Positions 47,066 through 57,454 of a DNA stretch of 64,000 nt are shown in pieces. Origin of the DNA: Triticum aestivum (lineage: Eukaryota; Streptophyta; Magnoliopsida; Poales; Poaceae); NCBI RefSeq assembly GCF_018294505.1, contig NC_057802.1, positions 313,028,209-313,092,208 of the forward strand, read 5' to 3'. The stretch's first letter is position 1, and every line of letters starts with the position of its first letter. A program made the translations under genes and the position numbers. The notes beneath the pieces are model-generated. The model was not told the origin of the DNA. It saw only the letters and a list, made by a program, of their open reading frames with translations, and made no database searches.

Positions 47066-47256
47066 GTCTACGCAAAAGTCAACATACCAAGTACCCATCG
47101 CAAACCCTTATCTCCCGCATTACATTATTTGCCATTTGCCTCTCGTTTTCCTCTCCCCCACTTCACCCTTGCCGTTTTATTCGCCATCTCTTTTTTGTTC
47201 GCCTCTTTTTCGCTTGCTTCTTGTTTGCTCGTGTGTTGGATTGCTTGCTTATCACG

Positions 47257-49285
47257 ATGGCTCAAGATAATACCAAATTATGTGACTTTACTAATACCAA
47301 CAACAATGATTTCCTTAGCACTCCGATTGCTCCTCTTACCGATACTGAATCTTGTGAAATCAATGCTGCTTTGTTGAATCTTGTTATGAAAGATCAATTT
47401 GCCGGCCTTCCTAGTGAAGATGCCGCTACCCTCCTAAATAGCTTCGTTGATTTGTGTGATATGCAAAATAACAAAGATGTGGATAATGATATTGTTAAAT
47501 TGAAGCTATTTCCTTTTTTGCTTAGAGATCGTGCTAAAGCTTGGTTTTCATCCTTGCCTAAAAATAGTATGGATTCTTGGAATAAGTGCAAAGATGCTTT
47601 TATCTCTAAGTATTTTCCTCCTGCTAAGATTATCTCTCTTAGAAACGATATTATGAATTTTAAGCAATTTGATCATGAACATGTTGCACAAGCTTGGGAG
47701 AGGATGAAATTAATGATACGTAATTGCCCTACGCATGGTTTGGATTTTTGGATGATTATACAAAAAATTTATGCCGGATTGAATTTTGCTTCTAGAAATC
47801 TTTTAGATTCGGCCGCGGGAGGCACTTTTATGGAAATCACTTTAGGAGAAGCTACTAAACTCCTATATAATATTATGGTTAATTATTCTCAATGGCACAT
47901 TGAAAGATCTACTAATAAAAAAGTGCATGCGATAGAAGAAATTAATGTTTTGAGTGGAAAGATGGATGAACTTATGAAATTATTTGCTACTAAGAGTGTT
48001 TCTTCTGATCCTAATGATATGCCTTTGTCTACTTTGATTGAGAATAATAATGAACCTATGGATGTGAATTTTGTTGGTAGGAATAATTTTGGTAACAACG
48101 CCTATAGAGGAAATTTTAATCCTAGGCCTTATCCTAGTAATTCCTCTAATAATTATGGTAATTCCTACAACAATTCTTATGGAAATTTTAATAAGATGCC
48201 CTCTGAATTTGAGACTAGTGTTAAGGAATTTATGAATTCGTAAAAGAATTTCAATGCTTTGCTTGAAGAGAAATTGCTTAAAGTTGATGAATTGGCTAGG
48301 AACGTTGATAGAATTTCTCTTGATGTTGATTCTTTAAAACTTAGATCTATTACTCCTAAGCATGATATCAATGAGTCTCTCAAAGCCATGAGAATTTCCA
48401 TTGATGAGTGCAAAGAAAGAACCGCTAGGATGCATGCTAAGAAAGATTGCTTTGTGAAAGCGTGTTCTTCAAATTTCTATGAAAATAAAGATGAAGATCT
48501 AAAAGTTATTGATGTGTCCCCTATTAAATCTTTGTTTTGCAATATGAATCTGGATAATGATGGGACTGAATATGATCCACCTTTACCTAGAAGGCGTTCC
48601 AGAAATTCGGAGTTTTTAGATCTTGATGCTAAAATTGATAAAAGTGGGATTGAAGAGATCAAAACATTAGATATTAATGAACCCAGTATTTTGGATTTCA
48701 ATGAATTTAATTATGATAATTGCTCTTTGACAGATTGTATTTCCTTGTTGCAATCCGTGCTAAATTCTCCTCATGCTTATAGTCAAAATAAAGCCTTTAC
48801 CAAACATATCGTTGATGCTTTGATGCAATCTTATGAAGAACAACTTGAGTTGGAAGTTTCTATCCCTAGAAAACTTTATGATGAGTGGGAACCTACTATT
48901 AAAATTAAAATTAAAGATCATGAATGCTATGCTTTGTGTGATTTGGGTGCTAGTGTTTCCACGATTCCAAAGACTTTGTGCGATTTGCTAGGTTTCCGTG
49001 ATTTTGATGATTGCTCTTTGAACTTGCACCTTGCGGATTCCACCATTAAGAAACCTATGGGAAGATAATGATGTTATCATTGTTGCAAATAGGAACTATG
49101 TTCCCGTAGATTTTATTGTTCTTGATATAGATTGCAATCCTTCATGTCCTATTATTCTTGGTAGACCTTTCCTTAGAACGATTGGTGCAATTATTGATAT
49201 GAAGGAAGGGAATATTAGATTCCAATTTCCATTAAAGAAAGGCATGGAACACTTCCCTAGAAATAAAATAAAATTACCATATTAA
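47257..49285 (+). pseudogene. gag-pro: Element E gag-protease, one stop and one frameshift
   Basis: I chose the ATG at 47257 (MAQDNTKLCDF) because the open frame upstream is leader with only a non-ATG start. The gag core is KLFPFLLRDRAKAWFSSLP near residue 87, with WNKCKDAFISKYFPP and VAQAWERMKLMIRNCP after it. An Asn/Gly/Tyr-rich low-complexity part is around residues 270-315. TAA at 48241 breaks the frame, which then continues through a coiled-coil-like stretch to the protease, YALCDLGASVSTIP (about 48930). A small indel near 49065 shifts the frame, and the second protease motif IILGRPFLRTIGA lies near 49155. No CCHC knuckle is visible. Confidence 0.9.
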
Positions 49286-52158
49286 TATATCATGAGAGCC
49301 ACTTATGGATTGCCTACCAAAGATGGCAACACCTAGATCTATCCTTGCTTTTATGCCTAGCTAGGGGCGTTGATAGCGCTTGTTGGGAGGCAACCGAATT
49401 TCATTTTTAGTTTTTTGCTTTTTGCTTCTGTTTAGGAATAAATATTTGATATAGCCTCTGGTTATATGTGTTTTTATGTTTTAATTAGTGTTTGTGCCAA
49501 GTTTAACCTATAGGATCTTCTTGGATGATAGTTATTTGATCTTGCAGAAAATTCCAGAAACTTTCTGTTCACGAAAACAATTGTTAAAAATCACCAGAAC
49601 GTGATAAAATATTCATTACAATTGCTGCTGATCAATAAACAAATTTTCTATTTCTTCCTATTTTGGCTGATTTTTTGGAGTTCTAGAAGTTTGCGTAATT
49701 ACAGATTACTACAGACTGTTCTGTTTTTGACAGATTCTGTTTTTCGTGTGTTGTTTGCTTATTTTGATGAATCTATGGCTAGTAAAATAGTTTATGAACC
49801 ATAGAGAAGTTGGAATACAGTAGGTTTAACACCAATATAAATAAATAATTAGTTCATTACAGTACCTTGAAGTGGTCTTCTGTTTTCTTTCGCTAACGGA
49901 GCTCACGAGATTTTCTGCTGAGTTTTGTGTTGTGAAGTTTTCAAGTTTTGGGTGAAAGATTTGATGGATTATGGAACAAGGAGTGGCAAGAGCCTAAGCT
50001 TGGGGATGCCCATGGCACCCCCAAGATAATCTAAGGACACCTAAAAGCCAAAGCTTGGGGATGCCCCGGAAGGCATCCCCTCTTTCGTCTACTTCCATCG
50101 GTAACTTTACTTGGAGCTATATTTTTATTCACCACATGATATGTGTTTTGCTTGGAGCATCTTGTATGATTTGATTCTTTGCTTTTTAGTTTACCACAAT
50201 AATCTTTGCTGTACACACCTTTTGAGAGAGACGCACATGATTCGGAAATTATTAGAATACTCTATGCGCTTCACTTATATCTTTTGAGTTATATAGTTTT
50301 TGCTCTAGTACTTCACTTATATCTTTTAGAGCACGGTGGTGGATTTGTTTTATAGAAACTATTGATCTCTCATGATTCACTTAGATTATTTTGAGAGTCT
50401 TAAAGAGCATGGTAATTTTCTTAAATAATCCAAATATGCTAGGTATTCAAGATTAGTAAAAACTTTCTTATGAGTGTGTTGAATACTAACAGAAGTTTGA
50501 TGCTTGATGATTGTTTTGAGACATGGAGGTAGTGATATCAAAGTTGTGCTAGTTGAGTAGTTGTGAATTTGAGAAATACTTGTGTTGAAGTTTTCAAGTC
50601 CCGTAGCATGCACGTATGGTAAACGTTATGTAACAAATATTAAACATGAAGTGTTCTTTGATTGTCCTCCTTATGAGTGGCGGTCGGGGACGAGCGATGG
50701 TCTTTTCCTACCAATCTATCCCCCTAGGAGCATGCGCTTAATGCTTGGTTTTTGATGACTTGTAGATTTTTGCAATAAGTATGTGAGTTCTTTATGACTA
50801 ATGTTGAGTCCATGGATTATACGCACTCTCACCTTTCCATCATTGCTAGCCTCTTCGGTACCGTGCATTGCCCTTTCTCACATTGAGAGTTGGTGCAAAC
50901 TTCGCCGGTGCATCCAAACCCCGTGATATGATACGCTCTTTCACACATAAACCTCCTTATATCTTCCTCAAAACACCCAACATACCTACCTATTATGGCA
51001 TATCCATAGCCATTCCGAGATATATTGCCATGCAACTTTCCACCATTCCGTTTATCATGACACGTTCATCATTGTCATATTGCTTTGCATGATCATGTAG
51101 TTGACATAGTATTTGTGGCAAAGCCACCGTTCATAATTCTTTCATACATGTCACTCTTGGTTCATTGCCTGTCCCGGTACACCACCGGGGGCATTCATAT
51201 AGAGTCATACTTTGTTCTAGTATCGAGTTGTAATCATTGAGTTGTAAATAAATAGAAGTGTGATGATCATCATTTTCTAGAGCATTGTCCCAAGTGAGGA
51301 ATAAAAAAAGAGAGAGAGAAAGGAAATAAAAAAGAGAAGGCCCAAAAAAAGAGAGAGAAAGAGAGAAGGGACAATGTTACTATCCTTTTTCCACACTTGT
51401 GCTTCAAAGTAGCACCATAATCTTCATGATAGAGAGTCTCTTGTTTTGTCACTTTCATATACTAGTGGGAATTTTTCATTATAGAACTTGGCTTGTATAT
51501 TCCAACAATGGGCCTCCTCAAGTGCCCTAGGTCTTCGTAAGCAAGCAAGTTGGATGCACACCCACTTAGTTTCTTTTGTTGAGCTTTCATATATTTATAG
51601 CTCTAGTGCATCCGTTGCATGGCAATCCCTACTCCTTGCATTAACATCAATCGATGGGCATCTCCATAGCTCATTGATTAAGCCTCGTTGATGTGAGACT
51701 TTCTCCTTTATTGTCTTCTCCACATAACCCCCATCATCATATTCTATTCCACCCATAGTGCTATATCCATGGCTCACGCTCATGTATTGCATGAAGGTTG
51801 AAAAAGTTTGAGATTACTAAAGTATGAAACAATTGCTTGGCTTGTCATCGGGGTTGTGCATGATGAGAGCATTTTTGTGTGACGAAATGGAGCATGACTA
51901 AACTATATGATTTTGTAGGGATGAACTTTCTTTGGCCATGTTATTTTGAGAAGACATAATTGCTTAGTTAGTATGCTTGAAGTATTATTATTTTTATGTC
52001 AATATTGAACTTTTATCTTGAATCTTTCGGATCTGAATATTCATACCACAATTAAGAAGAATTACATTGAAATTATGCCAAGTAGCATTCCACATCAAAA
52101 ATTCTGTTTTTATCATTTACCTACTCGAGGACGAGTAGGAATTAAGCTTGGGGATGCT
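49286..52158 (+). other. Element E 3' noncoding region and polypurine tracts
   Basis: AT-rich, no gene. GCTTGTTGGGAG at 49378-49389. AAGCTTGGGGATGCC motifs at about 49997 and 50052, each followed by an inverted repeat (GGGGATGCC, GGCATCCCC), and the true polypurine tract just before 52159. A purine-only stretch lies at about 51300-51370. The block identical to C1 is at 50668-50733. Confidence 0.78.
50668..50733 (+). other. 66-base noncoding block identical to C1
   Basis: Same sequence as 28498-28563 by eye, in the same relative place (about 1.5 kb before the 3' LTR in E). Flanks diverge. Confidence 0.8.
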
Positions 52159-53741
52159 TGATACGTCTCCAACGTATCTATAATTTTTTTATTGTTCCAT
52201 GCTATATTATCTTCTATTTTGGACATTACTGGGCTTTATTATACACTTTTATATTATTTTTGGGACTAACCTATTAACCGGAGGCCCAGCCCAGAATTGC
52301 TGTTTTTTGCCTATTTCAGAGTTTCGCAGAAAAAGAATATCAAACGGAGTCCAAACGGAATGAAACCTTCGGGAACGTGATTTTCGGAACGAAGATGATC
52401 CAGAGGACTTGGACCCTACGTCAAGAAAGCTACCAGGAAGCCACGAGGTAGGGGGCGCGCCTACCCCCCCCCCCCCCCCAAGCGCGCCCTCCACCCTTGT
52501 GGGCCCCTTGTTGCTCCACCGACGTACTCCGTCCTCCTATATATACCTACGTACCCCCAAACTACCAAAGACGGAGCCAAAAACCTAATTCCACCGCCGC
52601 AACCTTCTGTACCCGTGAGATCCCATCTTGGGGCCTGTTCCGGAGCTCCGCCGGAGGGGGCATCGATCACGGAGGGCTTCTACATCAACACCATAGCCTC
52701 TCCGATGATGTGTGAGTAGTTTACCTTAGACCTTCGGGTCCATAGTTATTAGCTAGATGGCTTCTTCTCTCTTTTTGGATCTCAATACAATGTTCTCCCC
52801 CTCTCTTGTGGAGATCTATTCGATGTAATCTTCTTTTTCTGTGTGTTTGTTGAGACTGATGAATTGTGGGTTTATGATCAAGTTTATCTATGAACAATAT
52901 TTTGAATTCTTTTATGTTTGATTGGTTATCTTTGCAAGTCTCTTCGAATTATTAGTTTGGTTTGGCCTACTAGATTGATCTTTCTTGCAATAGGAGAAGT
53001 GCTTAGCTTTGGGCTCAATCTTGCGGTGTCCTTTCCCAGTGACAGTAGGGGCAGCAAGGCACATATTGTATTGTTGTCATCGAGGATAACAAGATGGGGT
53101 TTATATCATATTGCATGAGTTTATCCCTCTACATCATGTCATCTTGCTTGAAGCATTACTCTGTTCTTATGAACTTAATACTCTAGATGCATGCTGGATA
53201 GCGGTCGATGTGTGGAGTAATAGTAGTAGATGCAGGCAGGAGTCGGTCTACTTGTCTCGGACATGATGCCTATATACATGATCATACCTAGATATTCTCA
53301 TAACTATGCTCAATTCTTTCAATTGCTCAACAGTAATTTGTTCACCCACCGTAAATACTTATGCTCTTGAGAGAAGCCACTAGTGAAACCTATGGCCCCC
53401 GGGTCTATTTACCATCATATTAATCTCCCGACAACAAGCTATTTCTGGCGCCGTTTTTATTTTGTTCTCTTTACTTTGCATCTTTATCATAAAATACCAA
53501 AAAAATTATCTTATCATATCTATCAGATCTCACTCTCGTAAGTGAACGTGTAGGGATTGACAACCCCTTATCGCGTTGGTTGCGGAGATTTATTTGTTTG
53601 TGTAGGTGCGAGGGACTCGTTCGTGGCCTCCTACTGGATTTATATCTTGGTTCTCAAAAACTGAGGGAAATACTTACGCTACTTTGCTACATCACCCTTT
53701 CCTCTTCAAGGGGAAACCAACGCAGTGCTCAAGAGGTAGCG
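52159..53741 (+). repeat. 3' LTR of element E
   Basis: 1583 bases. It ends GGTAGCG instead of GGTAGCA, so the terminal CA has mutated to CG. A run of 16 C at 52464-52479 replaces a short mixed sequence (CCCTCCCAGG) in the 5' LTR. TATATATA at 52538-52545. Confidence 0.92.
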
Positions 53742-53746
53742 GTACC

Positions 53747-54167
53747 TCAGATTGGGTGAAGCCGAAAGCTGGCGTTCTAAAGGGAATATTCGGTCGGTGA
53801 ACAAAAGATGACTTTTATTTATTGTAATACATGCCCCCAGATGTTTATATCCCGCGTCTCTTTTCGCAGTTCGGACATGCACATTAATGCATGCGTACCC
53901 AGGGAAAGGAACCCTTAACGGAACTATTCTCCCTGGAAGATGTTTCTTACTATCCATGTAATATAACATAGCTAGTTGGGTACTTGTCTGTTCAAGCACT
54001 TATGACCCCTACGCCTGGTTTCCACGCGTACCCCGGTTTTTACATAACTGAGCGGGTATTCGGATACACTCCGGACTGTCGGGTCCAGAGGTCGAAGCGA
54101 AAAGGTCCGCCATGACAAATGATTTACAATCCGGCTAGGGACAATATATGTCACTTGAAGTACACAG
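53747..54167 (-). other. Element D, 3' untranslated part of antisense gene
   Basis: Noncoding D sequence between E and the antisense stop codon. On the minus strand AATAAA occurs around 53816-53824, about 345 bases after the stop, a possible polyadenylation signal. Confidence 0.45.
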
Positions 54168-56714
54168 TCACTTAGACTGACTAAATTTTTCTTCTATACC
54201 ATCCAACAGGCTGTCTAGCCTACAATCCTGTTGGGAATACTTTGCGGCTAATTTCACCTGGTCATACACCAAACTGACGTGGATCTCTTTCCCATCAGAC
54301 CCCATAGGTCCGACCTTGGCCATGTGGTTCGGGTCAGCCTTGGTATATCACGTCTTCACCATGGCCCAGGCTTCCCTTGCACCTTGTCGGCAGGCTGATA
54401 TCTTCCATAATCGTAAGCGCCGCCGCGCTCCCTTGAGCATCTCTACAAGCTCCCCCATGCCTCCTGGCAGGGAGGCGGATGGCCACAAGGCTTGGGCAAT
54501 GCCCTGCATCACCTACCGTACTTGTTCGTGAAGTTGTGAGAGCTCTGGTAGAAGATCACCCGCAGACCCGGGCATCTCCTCCGCGGGACGACCCGTCAGC
54601 ATACCTACAGATATAACTCTGTTAGCCAGTTTCTTCGCCGAACTCTATAAAAGTCCGTTCAAGCACTTACTAAAAATGCCGCGTCGAAGCCTCTTATTCT
54701 CCTTTACGGAGTCAGCAAGCTGGGCTCGAACATCTTTCAGTTCAACGCCCAGCCGGGTATTGGCATCTTGGAGATCGTTTTTCTCCCGCCTAACCTGCGT
54801 AAGCACGCGCTCGCCAGCCTTTAGCTGTCGTTGAGCATGTTGCTCATCCCCTCGTACGACCTCCGGATTCACTCCGGGGTCATCTGCAGAATCTATTGTT
54901 AGATTTGCATGCATGCCGAATACTAACTGGTACATGTCATTCTTTTCGATAGAAACAAGTGTTACCAGATGGGGACTTCTCGGACTCCTTCATTGCGGCA
55001 ACTGCGGCCCGTAGCTGGGCTTTGCACTCCTCCTGCTCTCGAGACAACTGGGTATTCTTCTCCGTAAGAACCTACGAAAACAACGATCCTTAAATCAGTT
55101 GTGCCAACTGTTTCAAGTCTCAGGGGCTACTAATATACATAATTATTAGATTTCTTACCCGTATATCCTTTACATACTGGTCCGTGGCTCTGGCAAGACC
55201 ATTTTGAGCAGCTCGGATGTACGCGTCTCCTGAGTTGAAGGCATCGAACGCCTCTTGAGAAAACCAAGCGTCGCGGAGTACGGCCCGGCGACGCCTGTGA
55301 TTCATGGCACTCTCCACTTCGGAATTCGTAGCGGACAGCCTATCCGCATCCTCTGTAGGAGGAACATCCGGTGTTGGCCCCACGTTAGCGTCTGCCTCTA
55401 AGTCCGGCTCTGGAGCCCGGCTGGTGGAGGCGTGGCCGGCAGGTTCTCCGGATATGGTCCGGCGAGCGTTTTTCCTGCTAGGAAACATGGACGTTATTAT
55501 ATTTTAAAAGACGACAACCACGGAGCGGGGTTCTTTTCATACCTCTGTGACAGCGTCTCAGTCCTGACCGCCTTCCTTTTAAGCCTACCCGGTTTCGGTG
55601 CCCCTTGTTGGTGAGTCACTGCGGGTTCGGCATGGCGTCCCGAGGACCTTCCCTGTAAGACACCATATGTGTGCGGTAGGTGAAGTGCAAAAAAAGGGAT
55701 CCTTCTCGGAAGTTGGGACTCCGGTTTTACTTACATGCGATGCAGGGAGTAGTCCAGGATAATCGGCTATGATGGCCACCAAGGCACCGTCACAGCTTAA
55801 TTTATAGAACATCCTGTCGATGAGCTCCACAAATGTGTCCGGATCTTCTTCGAGTCCGGGGTCGAGGGCCCGGTCAGGGTCCTCTGGTTGTGGAGGCGGG
55901 CTGTGGACCTCCCTCACAGCTTTTTGCAGTTCCTGCTATGAAATAGCAAGGTAAATACTTATGACGAAGAATGCGGGAAGGTTCGGAGTAAAAAGTAGCA
56001 GCTCACCCAGTTTGGGGGGTTGTACATGGAGAATCCATCCCGTGGCTTAATGCGGATGAACTCCTCTTCCTCTCCTTTATATAAATCTGGTCCCTTACGA
56101 CTGCAACGGGTGGCATCGTCTTCTCCATTGAAGTGCCACATGGGTTGTCCCTGATATTGAAGTGGTTGCACCCCCCGCATTATACATATTGACATAACCT
56201 CGATTATTGTCAATCCTGATTTGGTCACTTTTTTATCCGGCCCATCAGGTAAAGGACTTCTCCATTATCTTCCTCCTGGGGGCTCCGAGGGCGCCAGCTG
56301 CGGCGTTTCTTCAAAGGGGCGTTGTCGAACTCAGGAAGGCCCATCCGAATAGGGTCCGGAAGGGGGACGCCCTCCATATAAAACCACTCCGAAGGCCAGT
56401 ATTCAGATGTCTTGTTTGGAGTACCGGACAGGTATTCGGTCCCAGCGATGCGCCATATCTCGGCTCCACCCACTAGATATATTGACCCCTCCTGTGTACG
56501 GGGTACGAGGCAGAATAGCCTCTTCCATAGCTCGAAATGAGCTTGCAGCCCAAAAACAACTCGCAAAGGGTGCAGAAGCCAAGGAGTGCAACATTTATGG
56601 GAAGCCGGACACTACTCGACAGGTACTCAGAATTTGGAGAAGAACCCGCCATGCAATGCCGAAGACAATCTGCGCGCCGGACTCGTCGTCATTGAAGCCA
56701 GGTTCAGGGGCTAC
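54168..56714 (-). pseudogene. Antisense multi-exon gene of element D
   Basis: On the strand opposite to pol, at least seven exons join by GT-AG splice sites. Minus-strand order: up to 56007, 55932-55735, 55652-55543, 55474-55159, 55071-54966, 54883-54671 and 54604-54168. Exon 1 has VVFGLQAHFELWKRLFCL and SEWFYMEGVPLPDP, resembling the Pfam family called putative gypsy type transposon; it contains a one-base shift in an A run near 56227. Middle exons are acidic with DTFVELIDRMFYKLSCDGA; exons 5-6 are charged and coiled-coil-like (QLSREQEECKAQLRAAV). The last exon has two in-frame stops and ends LDSLLDGIEEKFSQSK. The start is unclear and may lie near the 3' LTR, whose antisense activity could drive it. 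The function is unknown. Confidence 0.75.
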
Positions 56715-57185
56715 TGAGGGAGTCCTGCATTAGGGGGTCCTCGGACAGCGGGACTGTATACTTTGGCCGGACTGTTGGACTATGAAGATACAAGATTGAA
56801 GACTTCGTCCCGTGTCCGGGTGGGACTCTCCTTGGCGTGGAAGGCAAGCTTGGCAATTCGGATCTGTAGATCTCCTCCCTTGTAACCGACTCTGTGTAAC
56901 CCTAGCCCCCTCCAGTGTCTATATAAACCGGAGGGTTTAGTCCATCGGACAACAACAATCATAATCATAGGCTAGCTTCTAGGGTTTAGCCTATATGATC
57001 TCGTGGTAGATCAACTCTTGTAATACTCATATCATCAAGATCAATCAAGCAGGAAGTAGGGTATTACCTCCATCGAGAGGGCCCGAACCTGGGTAAACAT
57101 TGTGTCCCCCGCCTCCTGTTACCATCCGCCTTAGACGCATAGTTCGGGACCCCCTACCCGAGATCCGCCGGTTTTGACACCGACT
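56703..57185 (+). repeat. 3' LTR of element D with short polypurine stretch
   Basis: The LTR proper is 56715-57185 (471 bases); CAGGGGCTAC just before it is the likely polypurine tract. It ends CGACT rather than CGACA, so the terminal CA is mutated, followed by the CATAT duplication. Confidence 0.92.
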
Positions 57186-57454
57186 CATATTCTCACTCGG
57201 ATTGTTTTTTAACATAGGCGAAAACTGGTTCACAACTAAGCTTTCTCACCTCTACACCCACTGGAGGTGTGTTAGCTTCCGAATACGATTAGTCACCTGA
57301 GTGAAACGCGACTGTAGGTTGAACTAGACGATATATGGGAAAAAGCGTGACTTTTATTCATCTAAGTTCATTCAGACTAACTATTAAAAGGGAGAAATTT
57401 TATTCTAAGTATAAAACTTGTGGAGCAAATCTGCATTCCAAGCTCTAGGCTCTT

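Larger units (their letters stand above)
45455..53741 (+). mobile_element. Element E, Athila-related gag-protease-only LTR element
   Basis: 8287 bases with LTRs of 1582 and 1583 bases and perfect duplications GTACC (45450-45454 and 53742-53746). The interior holds a primer-binding site, a gag-protease ORF of about 680 codons, and 2.9 kb of noncoding DNA ending in polypurine ATTAAGCTTGGGGATGCT. No RT, RNase H or integrase is present, and no sign that they were cut out by a later insertion. It must rely on another element's enzymes to move. Confidence 0.92.
37708..57185 (+). mobile_element. Element D, Tat-lineage Ty3/gypsy retrotransposon
   Basis: Two 471-base LTRs (TGAGGGAG start) enclose gag-protease, RT, RNase H, a second archaeal-type RNase H and integrase on the plus strand, then a multi-exon gene on the minus strand, then a short polypurine stretch. 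Perfect target duplication CATAT (37703-37707 and 57186-57190). Two RNase H domains plus an antisense gene before the 3' LTR are features of the Tat lineage. By eye the LTRs differ at about 18 of 471 positions. Internal insertions: a copia solo LTR and element E. Confidence 0.93.

Noticed and set aside
47056..47256. Upstream extension of element E gag
   Set aside because: The extension begins at a non-ATG codon inside the primer-binding site and encodes no gag-like sequence; the ATG at 47257 starts the recognisable protein.
26664..52158. Similarity of 26500-30208 and 49400-52158 as a segmental duplication
   Set aside because: Both stretches lie wholly inside the interiors of related LTR elements with their own target duplications, so shared ancestry of the elements explains it.
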